Part shown: positions 50,570-60,889 of the stretch, one piece after another
Position numbering within the stretch: the first letter of the stretch is position 1
How the letters are laid out: the number at the start of each line of letters is the position of its first letter
From: Dermanyssus gallinae
Taxonomy: Eukaryota > Arthropoda > Arachnida > Mesostigmata > Dermanyssidae
Assembly: GCA_003439945.1 (NCBI GenBank)
Contig: QVRM01006121.1
Span: forward strand, 259,001-323,000
Reading direction: 5' to 3'
DNA: 64,000 bases
Notes under the pieces: generated by a model
Databases searched by the model: none
Seen by the model: the letters and a program-made list of their open reading frames with translations, nothing else
What the model was told of the DNA's origin: nothing
Translations under genes and position numbers: made by a program

Positions 50570-51657
50570 TCATACACTGTTATAGTGTTGGCCTTAAGAG
50601 GCTGCGCAGACACGTACGAGATACATGGACCAGGGAGGGAGTCGGGAGACAAGGTCAGCGAGAGCCACCTTAGGTCAGCCTTACAGAGTTCGCAGAATAC
50701 ATCGTCTCCAGTAAGCAAGCCTGAGAATCTTGAGGCGCGCTGTGGGGGTAGGCCTGAAAAAGTTCTGTCCCAGCGCGACTGGAGTTCCCCTCTGCACGAC
50801 GAGGTACAACGACGTCTCTTTAACGAAGCTGCCGACGACACAGCCAGAGCTCGCTTAAACGCCGTATCCGCCAAGGATTCAGGGGCCTGGTTACACGCGC
50901 TTTCCAGTGCCCCCATAGGTACCCTTCTTGATGACGAGTCGATTCGCATAGCAGTAGGCTTACGACTAGGGGCAGACATAGTTAGCCCTCATCGGTGCCA
51001 ATGTGGTCAGCCTGTCGATAAACTAGGACATCACGGACTATCGTGCATTATTAGTGCAGGACGACGCTCGAGACATGCCGCTATTAATGAGACCTTTAGC
51101 AGAGCCCTTAGGTCGTGCGGTCGTCCGTGCATTCTTGAACCCCCAGGCCTCTGCGCGGAGGACGGCAAACGTCCAGATGGTATGACACTCACACCATTCG
51201 AGCGAGGCAAAATGCTAGTTTGGGATGCAACCGTTACCGACTCCTTAGCTCCTTCTATGGTCGGTGGCGGCGCATCGGAAGCTGGTTATGCAGCCCACCT
51301 TGCGGAGACTAACAAGTTGGAAAAATACTCAGCAATCGGCTATCCCCATGAATTTTGCCCTCTCGCGTTTGAAACCATGGGTGCCCCTGGCGTTCGGACC
51401 AAGCAGCTGATCCGCAAAGTTGGGACCTTAATAAACCTGTCATCCGGTGATAACAGGTCATCGTCCTTTCTTAAAAAACGCCTGGGTCTTGACATACAAT
51501 GTGGAAACGCTGCCTCCGTTCGGGGCACACTCCTGAAGTGGTCTCGCCCTGGCCTCATCGAAACGGACACGTAACCGTCACAATGCGCATTGGCTTAGCT
51601 AGTTGATGTGTGTAACATATACCTAATGTATTATACGGAAATAAACTTTATTTTACT
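50570..51657 (+). mobile_element. family D LINE, 3' end with intact C-terminal domain
   Basis: A single open frame of 329 codons (to TAA at 51572-51574) covers the region after the RT. It reads ARLNAVSAKDSGAWLHALSS, GTLLDDESIRIAVGLRLGAD, then a zinc-binding cluster HRCQCGQPVDKLGHHGLSC. KRPDGMTL...GKMLVWDATV follows, which fits the (K/R)PD...D core of a restriction-like endonuclease as in R2-type elements. LAETNKLEKYSAIG and GNAASVRGTL close the protein. The RT itself is missing (5' truncation). AATAAA and a T-rich tail follow. The clade name is inference from domain order. Confidence 0.8.
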
Positions 51658-51768
51658 TTATAGCCTGAGAAGTACGAAAAAACAGATAGTCTAAGAGAAA
51701 TGTGTCTAAAAAAGTGCTAAAAATTCAGACACTTTTTCAATCCCAGAGAGCAACACGCAACCGTAGAG

Positions 51769-51836
51769 AAGCGCAGCTTGAAAAAAATGGGCCTGCAGGA
51801 CCCGTTTTTTTCAAGCTGCGCTTTTGAGATAAGAAG
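51769..51836. repeat. long hairpin inside the left arm
   Basis: AAGCGCAGCTTGAAAAAAA and TTTTTTTCAAGCTGCGCTT pair around a CCTGCAGG centre with flanking GGG/CCC. The stem is about 27 bp and nearly perfect. Confidence 0.9.
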
Positions 51837-52453
51837 CAAGAAGCTTTAAGTGACCCCAGACAACATTTCATCCCGCTGCTTTAAAACCACCGCTACAGAG
51901 GAGAATATCCACTTAGCCTTTGGATCGAGTGTAATGAGAGATGTACTAGTCACTCGAAGAAAACCGAAGCTAACCGAATTTTGCTCAGATTTGAAGGAAT
52001 TCCTCCGGAGTCCATCGTTTGGGCATGCATACTCGTATAACACAAGGTTGTTCTTCGTGCTGGACGGCTACAAATTTGCCAACGGGCACACAGCAGCCGA
52101 TTGTCGTCTCCAATAGGTTCTCGCTCGTCAGATCACATAATGAAAAGCTGTATTCAGAATGCATGATGTGCTCATTGCAGGGAGCCACATCTATATTGGG
52201 ACACTGCGTGCTCTATAAGAAAACTTGCCATGAATGAGAGGAAGATCTTTTAGAGGCTCGTTCTGAGTGTCACGTTATACATGATTTGTCAGAGGCTAAG
52301 GGAACCCGTTGATGCTACGGTTAAGGCAAGGCTGGCCATTCGATGCAATAAACGGTCGTCCAAATTTGGCAACTTTAGTGGAGGGTCTAACGCTAGAGAT
52401 AACGAATAGAAAGGTTCACATTTCGTAATGAGTTGCCAAAATTAGAAACACCT

Positions 52454-52987
52454 ATGAGTCAGGGGGGCCCGAGAAAATGCGGGCATGGACTTAAATACCT
52501 TCCTCGAAAAAAACGCCGTATCAACAAACCACAGCGCAACTTGGCTCTAGTGAAATCGGTGCTACATTCCTTAGCTTCTTTTGCTAAATTATTTGATCCA
52601 TAATTGGCCGAATGCTTACAACGTTTGCTCCTTGAAAACTTTTGTCGATGCCAGAGGCATTTCATCTTAACGCTCCGCACACGTCAGCGTGATATCGCCT
52701 CACTATCACAACGAGAGCGGAATGCGTATCGTATCATTGCCGTTAGGTCAAATAGGATTGCAATCCTTCGGGCCCAATGTAGGCTTATGTATGACCCTCT
52801 GGATCAAGGGACCAGTTCGCGCTCAGACACGACGCCGCTGATTTATTCCTTGGGAGACACCCTCAATTTGGCAATGCGTTACCGATCGAACCATCAGGCT
52901 GACAATGAGTTAACAAACGAAAAAAATTGCAATTGCAAGACAATCAGTTTTCCTATACAGAAACCAAGGGCATCGTCGTGTTTGTGA
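52454..52987 (+). CDS. basic ORF in the palindrome core (one internal stop)
   Basis: From ATG at 52454 the frame runs 178 codons to TGA at 52985-52987 and is broken only by TAA at 52601-52603. The first part is strongly basic (LKYLPRKKRRINKPQR); the second contains LLENFCRCQRHFI and RTRQRDIASLSQRERNAYR. It has no recognised domain. Its position between the arms makes it the candidate coding region of the element. It may be a decayed transposition protein or a chance frame. Confidence 0.4.
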
Positions 52988-53208
52988 GAAATGTTGCTAC
53001 TTCTAAATTTCATATAGGGCCGGCCATAAGATTCGACATGGTCGTTTAGAAGAGAATTCGCAAAAAAGGAAGTTCTATTTACTAGCTTTCACACCCAATA
53101 CCTTTAAATCATAACCCTACGACCATTTACAGCGCTCAAAACTAACACATTCAGGCAAATGCGCATTTAATGACGAATATTTTAGTACAAAATCTGCGGC
53201 GATTTAAT

Positions 53209-53345
53209 CCGTGGTTGTGTAGTGATTAAAGTTTACGGCGGTCATGTATAAATTACTCTCTCCATACCAGATAAATCACTCTAGGTCATGCACTCAATCT
53301 CGGCATGACCGCCGAGAAACTTTACTAATTACTTGGCAACCACGG
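53209..53345. mobile_element. small MITE-like hairpin element
   Basis: CCGTGGTTG.TGTAGTGATTAA at 53209 pairs with TACTAATTACTTGGCAACCACGG ending at 53345, through GGCGGTCATG/CATGACCGCC. The stems are about 40 bp around a loop of about 50 bases. It lies in the core of the large palindrome, next to its right arm. Its ends share TTACTTGGCAACYACG with the element at 1-290. Confidence 0.65.
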
Positions 53346-53403
53346 ATAGAAGGACTGATTGTCTCGTAATTGCACATGCTGTGCTCCCATGTCGAACAAC
53401 AAC

Positions 53404-53421
53404 TATATATATATATATATA
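53404..53421. repeat. short (TA)n microsatellite at an arm boundary
   Basis: It sits exactly where the right arm starts. Confidence 0.9.
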
Positions 53422-54001
53422 TTCGTTATCTCTAGCGTTAGACCCTCCACTAAAACTGCCAAATTTGGACGACCGTTTATTGCATCGAATGGCCAGCCTT
53501 GCCTTAACCGTAGCATCAACGGGTTCCCTTAGCCTCTGACAAATCATGTATAACGTGACACTCAGAACGAGCCTCTAAAAGATCTTCCTCTCATTCATGG
53601 CAAGTTTTCTTATAGAGCACGCAGTGTCCCAATATAGATGTGGCTCCCTGCAATGAGCACATCATGCATTCTGAATACAGCTTTTCATTATGTGATCTGA
53701 CGAGCGAGAACCTATTGGAGACGACAATCGGCTGCTGTGTGCCCGTTGGCAAATTTGTAGCCGTCCAGCACGAAGAACAACCTTGTGTTATACGAGTATG
53801 CATGCCCAAACGATGGACTCCGGAGGAATTCCTTCAAATCTGAGCAAAATTCGGTTAGCTTCGGTTTTCTTCGAGTGACTAGTACATCTCTCATTACACT
53901 CGATCCAAAGGCTAAGTGGATATTCTCCTCTGTAGCGGTGGTTTTAAAGCAGCGGGATGAAATGTTGTCTGGGGTCACTTAAAGCTTCTTGCTTCTTGTC
54001 T

Positions 54002-54061
54002 CAAAAGCGCAGCTTGAAAAAAAACGGGTCCTGCAGGCCCATTTTTTTCAAGCTGCGCTTC
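54002..54061. repeat. long hairpin inside the right arm
   Basis: Mirror copy of the hairpin at 51769-51836, with one extra A. Confidence 0.9.
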
Positions 54062-54194
54062 TCTACGGTTGCGTGTTGCTCTCTGGGATTGGAAAAGTGT
54101 CTGAATTTTTTAGCACTTTTTTAGACACATTTATCTTAGACTATATATATATATAAATGTGATCAAATAATTCGAAATCAGTAACGATGTGGGC

Positions 54195-54490
54195 GCCGGT
54201 ACGTTGTGGTGATGGAGATTCTGAGAGCTGTTTGCCCAGAGCTCAGATAATTTCTTTAAAGTAAAAAAACAGTCAACAGAACATTGGACCTTCTCTGTCT
54301 TATTATTTTCATCTCCCACCTCTTTACGTCCGTCGCGAACTCGACGGTACCACGCAGACACAGTGTTACGGGACGCTGCTTGACCACTATGAGCCGCACG
54401 TAACATCTCCAGCACTTTAGAACATATAACTTGGTTTTTAACACAGAACTTGATGCTCTTCCATTTTTTGGCTCGTTCGAAAATCACATA
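54195..54490 (-). pseudogene. mariner transposase N-terminal relic
   Basis: From 54487 the minus strand reads IKFCVKNQVICSKVLEMLRA, then ASRNTVSAWYRRVRDGRKEV followed by GDE. This is the N-terminal helix-turn-helix region of mariner transposases (IKFC.K...S..EML..A.....S....WY.RF..GRE.V.D). The catalytic part is missing. No terminal repeats were seen. Confidence 0.7.
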
Positions 54491-54549
54491 ACCTCGGGTT
54501 CTTTACTTGATTGAACTAAACTTAAACAATAAAGGCTGCCACCGATAGG

Positions 54550-55365
54550 CATGAAAATTGGCATGTGTACGGCTGATGATGAATGGCACTCAGCAAAACC
54601 CTTCCACATCCCCTGGTCAACAACACAAATGTTTACCTTACAGTTCCAGGAATGAGGGATCACAATATCCTCATTTGGTTCATGCAAAAAGCCGTTGGAC
54701 TGTACCATGGTTCAATAAAATGTCAGAGTTAGTACAAGCGTTTTGACGTTCTAAGCATGGGGAGCATTCAGTGGTGCTGGAATAAAAATAGTTATAATAT
54801 TTGTACTGACGTAATAATGTCAACCACATATTCGAGTATTTGTTTTTTATAGTCTCCATTTTTATTGGAGATTCTTTTCTCCCCCCTCTCTCTAATTTTC
54901 TCTGCGTTTCCATTGACGTGGCTCTCAGGTGGCCATAAAGAATCCTGTTCCTAAAGTTTTTCACTAGGAAGTATTGCACAAGATTATCTTGAAGCTTTGC
55001 AATCGAATAGAGATCTTAGCTATATAACTTTGTGCCCATTTGGGCCGTGTTGAGCACTTTTTAAAACGATTTATGCCACGTTAATCCAGGACAGCTTTAA
55101 AGTTTTCACAAACAGTGAGCCTCAGCTGAGGTCTCTTTTCCCAACGAAAGCAGTCGGCTTATAAATTTTCGTCCGTATCCGCAGATGCTTTGCGCTTGGT
55201 CTCTCCGATACCAAACTAATCTTGACCGGTGACAAGTCTCCAAAAAGTTGTTCCTATTGTCAAGTAAATCAAACTATCATATTACTGGTCACCTGTTCCA
55301 CCCGGCTTACGACATCTCTACTACTCCAGACTAATGCGGGGCCTGCCACGTTGGATACGCATCTA
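54550..55365. other. nothing recognised
   Basis: No coding or repeat signal is visible apart from short low-complexity runs. Confidence 0.45.

Positions 55366-55369
<4 letters not shown>

Positions 55370-55432
<63 letters not shown>
55370..55432. repeat. (TA)n microsatellite
   Basis: About 60 bp of pure TA. Confidence 0.95.
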
Positions 55433-55436
<4 letters not shown>

Positions 55437-55510
55437 AATCAATATATTGTCCTATCGGTTTACATGAGCGGCTTTAGAATGTTGTAAACAGATAGGACAA
55501 TATATTGGTT
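55437..55510. repeat. hairpin with 20-bp near-perfect stems
   Basis: AATCAATATATTGTCCTATC (55437-55456) pairs with 55491-55510 with one mismatch. Partial pairing extends inwards (GTTTACA/TGTAAAC). Confidence 0.8.
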
Positions 55511-55939
55511 AAGAAGTTTGTAAGCCAACCCTACCAGTTAGACCCGGCGTGGTATTTGCGAGCCGCAACTAGCCGAAAAACGCTTGCCTTTGTACGCCTT
55601 GTTAGGTCACCATATGAGTCTCGACCTTGTCGATCCTTTCAAGCGGTCTATTGTTTATCCACATTCGTACTATATCTATTTGTCGCGACAATAGTGTAGA
55701 GATATTTAAACCTAATTTGAGAATTATGCCCAGCGCTGCTCGTATTCACTAGGGTTAAGTATCTAAGTATATTTCGAACCCTTAGATGATGTGCAGCTGC
55801 AACGGCCTGTAGGATAAAAAAAAACTGTTGCAAGTCGCTCTATGTGTTGGCGCATAATTGACAAATTGCTCTATTTGCTGGCGACTCTCTTAGTCTGGCC
55901 AACTAAAGTAACTTACACTTCCGACGCTGGGCATACCAG

Positions 55940-56131
55940 CGCCTCCGTAAGCTTGACACTTAGGGCAAAGTTTTTGCCTTGCATTCGGGAGGCCTGGGTT
56001 CGAGCCCCAGACTGGCCACTCTTAAATTGGTTTGCATGGTTTCCAATTTAGACAAGGTATGTAAATGCCGGAGTGGACTAAACCAGGTCAGCCATGACAT
56101 GAAAAAACCGTACACGGGCATTAGCCGTACA
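55940..56131 (+). mobile_element. tRNA-derived SINE (SINE-1 family)
   Basis: The tRNA-like head ends in TTGCATTCGGGAGGCCTGGG and a perfect B box GGTTCGAGCCCC. The body has TGGTTTCCAATTTAGACAAG and GCCGGAGTGGAC, then CATGAAAAAACCGTACACGG. It matches 23381-23564 (opposite strand). It directly precedes the truncated family D LINE. Confidence 0.8.
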
Positions 56132-57123
56132 ACAAAAAAAGCAGGCATTCAACAGGGTGATTCGCTAGGTCCTGCTCTATTTAGTCTCCGTATATCAGAT
56201 CTAGTATCACAACTACAGAGCCCTTTCAACGTGTGGCATCTAGATGACGCCACGCTTGCCGGCCCCGCGAGTATCATCGCGACAGATTTGAGAAGAGTGC
56301 TGCAGTTTGAAGAAGACGGGGGACTGACACTGAATGCTTCAAAATGTGAGATTACTGCTGTCGGGGATTCGCTTCAGGAGAAAGAGGAAGCAATCCAGGA
56401 GATTACAGAAATACTGCCTGACATCACCCGTGTAGAGCTAAACAGCCTAGAAGTTTTGGGGGGCCCCCGTAAAGCAAGATGGAATTTTGCATGCACTGTC
56501 TAGGAAAAAGGAAACCCTTACCAAAATTCGTCCACGACTGACACGCTTGCATCCTCAGGCTGCGCTGTGCATTTGGAGATATAGTCTGGGGTCTTCAAGA
56601 TTTAACTATACACTGCGTACATGCCCTGCTTTAGTGTGCTCTGAAGAATTAATCGCGTATGTTGACGTCAGCTGAGATATACTTAGTGAAGTCCTAAACG
56701 CCAATTTAGAAGGGAACACCTGGCAGAAAGCAAGCCTTTCAATACGTGAAGGTGGTCTGGGAATAAGAAATGCTATTGACCTAGCTCATGTCTGCTACGT
56801 TGCTTCACTGGTTTGATTTGGTCCGGTCGCAGCCTCGTTAGTGGATGAGGCAGTTCGACCACAGATAAAACGTGAAACCAGTAGAGCAGGGACACTATTA
56901 GAACCATGCTGGACACGGGCCCTTTGGAAAAATATCCCGGCCAATATAACCTCGATGAGCTCTTAGCGGCACAAGATAACTTCAGTGGGGGGTTGGCTTA
57001 AAGCCTTACCCTCGCCTCAGCTCGGCACCATGCTGGATCCCAGCTCTTTCCGCATGATGTCAACACTTAGAATTGGCGCTCCCGTCTGCGAGCCGTTTCA
57101 GTGCAAATTGTGTGGAGAGATGG

Positions 57124-57140
57124 TAGATTCCAATGGCCTC
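57124..57140. repeat. SINE target duplication, left copy
   Basis: TAGATTCCAATGGCCTC; the right copy at 57325-57341 differs at one base (A to G). Confidence 0.85.
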
Positions 57141-57324
57141 AAAAAATTCTTTTCAGGGCTGACTCTCAGCCAAGATTTAACGTCCATGGGACTGCTTTGC
57201 GCAGTGCTTCACAGAAGGACCCCTATAAATACAAATGTGCAACGGTGGGGCTCGAACTCGCGCACCTATGTGTCTCCTCCGGTCGCGAGGCGCAGACGCA
57301 TGCCACCGTACCACCGGGCTCGAT
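57141..57324 (-). mobile_element. tRNA-derived SINE (third type) inside family D
   Basis: Read on the minus strand it begins TCGAGCCCGGTGGTACGGTGG (A-box-like), has a clear B box GAGTTCGAGCCCC, and a body with AGGGGTCCTTCTGTGAAGCA and CATGGACGTTAAATCTTGGC. It ends in a short T/A-rich tail. A 17-bp duplication flanks it. Confidence 0.85.
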
Positions 57325-57341
57325 AGATTCCAGTGGCCTCC
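57325..57341. repeat. SINE target duplication, right copy
   Basis: Differs from the left copy at one base. Confidence 0.85.
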
Positions 57342-57961
57342 ACCCATTGAGTTGCCCGAAGAGCGCCGGTAGATTGTCAAGATATGCTGAATTAAACAGT
57401 GTGATTATAAGGTCTCTTAAGAAAGCCGGAATACCATCTACACTTGAACCGAGAGGTTTAGTGTCCGCTGGCGAAGAAAGACCTGATGGGGTGACCATTG
57501 CATTATGGTCACATGGGAAGTCCCTAGCTTGGGATGCAGCGGTTTCGTGCACCACCGCAGCTTTCTATTCACACCACAGTTCAGTTGAGCCGGGGTGGGT
57601 AGCAAAGCACGCGGACACTAAAAAGCGGGTTACTTACGCCAGACTGGAAACAAGATATACTTTTGTGCCTATTACCGTAGAGACACTAGGCCCAATCAGC
57701 AAGGGAACCGAATCATTTCTCAAATATTTAAGTAAGCGAATTCAGGAGGTCACAAGCGGCCGACGAGAGGGGCAATTCTTGAGGCAAGCGTTGGGTTTGG
57801 CCGTTTGCAGAGAGAACGCGGCATCTATTTTGGGCGCCATAGAGTGAAATAATTATTTTAAGAGGTTGCAATAATACGTTCAGACCTTACAATTGTAACA
57901 TTGTTTAACATGTAATAAATAAACCCTTATTCAATAATAAAATTAAAAACAATAATAATAA

Positions 57962-58126
57962 GAGAGGGTCAATTCTTAAGGCAAGCGTTGTCCTTGGCCG
58001 TTTGCAGAGGGAACGCGGCATCTATTTTAGGCGCCATGGAGTGAACTAATTATTTAACAAAACATTTCAATAATACGCTCAGACCTCACAACTGTAACAT
58101 TGTTTAACATGTAATAAATAAATATA
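57962..58126 (+). mobile_element. second, short family D 3' end in tandem
   Basis: It repeats 57768-57930 (GAGAGGGTCAATTCTTAAGG, GGAACGCGGCATCTATTTTA, then the UTR and AATAAATAAA) directly after the tail of the longer copy. It was already strongly 5'-truncated and is about 90% identical by eye. Confidence 0.85.
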
Positions 58127-58211
<85 letters not shown>

Positions 58212-58226
58212 GTAATAATAATAATA
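58127..58226. repeat. (AAT)n microsatellite at a LINE tail
   Basis: About 100 bp of AAT with rare changes. It grows out of the AATAAATAAATAT tail of the short family D copy. Confidence 0.95.
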
Positions 58227-58229
58227 CGA

Positions 58230-59920
58230 GACAAACAAGAGAAACAAAAGTAATGTTCTATATATATATATATATTGTATTGACTGCAAACAAACCGAGA
58301 GCACCGGTAACAAGGATTGCGGCTACTTTGCTGAGGGGAATGCTTAACATATTTTGGGCTTGCGCATGTGAGTTTGTGCGAGTGTCATGGAAAAGGCACT
58401 GTCGCAGATGGTACTACTAATCGTGACGTGCAGTCCATGCAACGGCAGTACGGTGGAGGAGAAACGGTAGGAGAAATCCGTGGAGAAACCGTAGGAGAAA
58501 TCCTTCGAAAAAACCCAGCTGGTAGTCTGGCCTCATACATACATACATACCCAGGTGCAAAACGGTGGTATGCCGTTCTTTATACCGTCATGCGCGCCAT
58601 CTTTGCATGAAACTGCTGTGTTGACTGCTCTGCTCGTTGACTACCCCAATGCAACGGGGGTTGGTTGCCATTGCATCGTTGGACGCCGCTTCGCAAGAAT
58701 ATTGCGACAATTCAGAAGACTGGCTTGGTCTTGTATGTTTCCGTATGTCGAGTGGCACGAGACGGCGGTCGTGGCCAGACTTGTCGCGTAAAAGCTTCAA
58801 TCATATGCAAATGAGCAACAACATTTACGACGAAAACGAAACAAATTGGTTGTTGCCTTTCTCTCTTTTATTTCTCTCATTCGATCCATATAGCATATGG
58901 TACAGCGCGTACTTAAACTGTTGATTATAGTTCGCCGACATTATGAATGCAACTATCGCGTAACCTTCCGATGAGTTTTCGCTTACAGTCGTAGTTTTAC
59001 TAGCGGTGGATGATGCGATCGCTCGCACCGCTATAGCCCCAACGCGTTGAAAGTGTTACAGTTTGTCCAAATTGATAGAACAGAAATTGCTGAACACGTT
59101 TCTGATTTTTTTCTGAACCTTTCAGGTTTTTACCATTCAGGCTCTGCGTCTAAAGCATAGAGAATACCTCGGGATATTCTCCGTAGCACAGATGGAGGCT
59201 ACCCTGATGAAGGAAGTCAACTAGCCAAGGCTCGTTAATCGGTTTCAAGTTAATAGCGGATACCTCCCTTAGGACAGCTGCTGCTGCTGCTGCTTTGCCG
59301 CTAGACTTGACGTTGTTTCACACGACTGCATTCGACAGAGATTGTGCTTATATTCTGTTCGCTACAAGCGGCTCTTTGCGGATTTCTCCAGAGACGTCCT
59401 TATCCAGAACCTTCGAACACACAAGTGATTGCACTACAATTGGTAGGATTGCCAGTTGTATAGACTCGTTTCTGTTGGGCACCTTAGTATTACCGGCTAT
59501 GCGTGAGTAAGTGATAGTCCATGAATTTACCAACTACCTTTAAGGCGACTATTCTAACATTCGACACTTTATTACGCTCGATATTATGTTGCGCTCGGTC
59601 ATTGTGGCTGGAACGAATAGTTGACGTACATAAATTAAGGTTCAAGTTTTAAACGTAGCTTACTGCATTTTAGAAGTCTTTCGGTATCGGTAAAAATTAA
59701 ATTCAATGCCGTGAGTAAAAAGAAAGGTGAGTAAAACAAGAAATATTCACTCAAGGCGGTAGTCTCAGCATACACAATCAAAGTTTCTCAGTACGTCTCA
59801 AACTACACATGCTACAAGAGTAGAGGTATGTGCGTAGCACCACGAATAAACTGATACATGCATGTCACACCTAATCATATGTGTATCAGTACACCATTTA
59901 AATATACATCTATCTTCGGC

Positions 59921-59953
<33 letters not shown>

Positions 59954-60430
59954 GGAGTACATGCATGTAAACAGTAAGAACCGTTTCTACCGCCATTGTT
60001 GAGTACCTTTGTTTGAAATCCTTTTATTTGCCCGCGCTACCAACGGCCGCCGAATTCAATTTGTCACAACAATTACAGTGCAACGCTTCAATTGCTGAGG
60101 GACAACTATGGTAGGGTTGACGTTGTTCGTGAGCGACAGTTCTACTAGCTAATGAACATTCCTCGAGTACACAAACCCGAGAGATGTTAGTGGATTACGC
60201 TCGCTGCTCAATACTGTGATCACGAAAATCCAGACGTTGGCTGCTCTCTGTAGCCCGGCGTATGCTGTTGCACACTAGCTATAATAGTAGTAGTACGTGC
60301 TGCTGTCCCTGGTGACCTTTTTTTGATTACTATAAACGCACATTACGAAACATCGGGTCAACAGATAATGTTGAAGGCGTGAGAGGAGACTCCATTAATA
60401 GTCAGTAAAGCAGTATTCAGGATGCCGCTG
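58230..60430. other. no gene supported
   Basis: TA arrays lie at 58259-58275 and 59925-59953, and a (CTG)n run at 59277-59295. Open frames at 58368-58924 and 59295-59533 show no motif. Confidence 0.45.
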
Positions 60431-60435
60431 TCAAA

Positions 60436-60729
60436 ATGTCGGTAAGTGATTGGGGCTCCTTCGGCGGTTCGCTAATCATAAGGATTACATGGCACTCCTT
60501 CCGACCCCTGCTATTCCTAAGCAGCCAGCCAGCCAGCGATCCTGGAAGGAGATGCAGCAGTCAGCAACACGACAAGAAAAGGACATCAGGCTTCAAACGA
60601 ACTACAGTCTACAGTATTAATCGCCAACAGCAACAACGAGCAGCAGCTACATCAATGCAACAACTGCAGCATCATTCATCTGACAACAACCACAACAACA
60701 ACAAGAACAACAACAACAACAACGAGTAG
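60436..60729 (+). other. Gln/Asn-rich open frame, function unknown
   Basis: From ATG 60436 the frame encodes 97 residues ending in Gln-, Ser- and Asn-rich stretches (RQQQQRAAATSMQQLQ, then NNNKNNNNNNE). CAG/CAA/AAC repeats generate them. A GTAAGT right after the ATG codon context (60441) could be a splice donor, in which case this frame is intronic. It might also belong to the BEL/Pao relic downstream. Confidence 0.25.
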
Positions 60730-60889
60730 ATCGGAGTGCTTTTTCTGTAAATCTTCTGGTTGTCTACCCTCTCGATGTATAGCGCCTCTCAGTGTGGACG
60801 ACCGGTGTAAAACCCCTGCTGAAAACAAGGTCTGTTGGCGACATCGAGAAGCTGTGTCGCCACTGGACAAGCTTGGAATATAGTTATCT

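Larger units (their letters stand above)
51689..54141. mobile_element. palindromic element with 720-bp inverted arms (family unknown)
   Basis: The left arm 51689-52408 and right arm 53420-54141 are reverse complements; I count about seven differences, so about 99% identity. The arms start GTCTAAG and end CTTAGAC, and each end is flanked by TA, as expected for a TA-targeting DNA transposon. A core of about 1 kb lies between the arms. Each arm holds a long hairpin near its outer end and several short open frames that are mirror copies, with no recognised domain. It could be a foldback-type element, a transposon with very long inverted repeats, or two insertions joined head to head. Confidence 0.85.
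56137..57890 (+). mobile_element. family D LINE, truncated at the RT, interrupted by a SINE
   Basis: The frame 55979-56503 contributes GIQQGDSLGPALF, the catalytic box variant WHLDDATLAGPA and GGLTLNASKCEIT. After a frameshift near 56475 come REGGLGIRNAIDLAHVCYVA and GGWLKALPSPQLGTMLDPSS with the Cys-rich FQCKLCGEMVDSNGL. A SINE of about 185 bp splits this cluster. It resumes as SSGLHPLSC, then ERPDGVTIALWSHGKSLAWD (restriction-like endonuclease core) and CRENAASILGAIE before TGA at 57845-57847. The first Asp box reads HLDD rather than YLDD. The 3' UTR ends in AATAAATAAA. Confidence 0.8.

Noticed and set aside
53640..53982. Arm frames of the palindrome as a FLYWCH-type zinc finger
   Set aside because: A loose FVLDGYKFANG-like stretch is present, but the Cys/His spacing does not fit in any one frame.
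55940..56015. A functional tRNA gene on the + strand
   Set aside because: Only the B box is good; a second genomic copy with the same body shows it is a SINE head.
57225..57324. A functional tRNA gene on the minus strand
   Set aside because: The acceptor stem and anticodon arm do not fold properly, and the sequence continues into a SINE body with target duplications.
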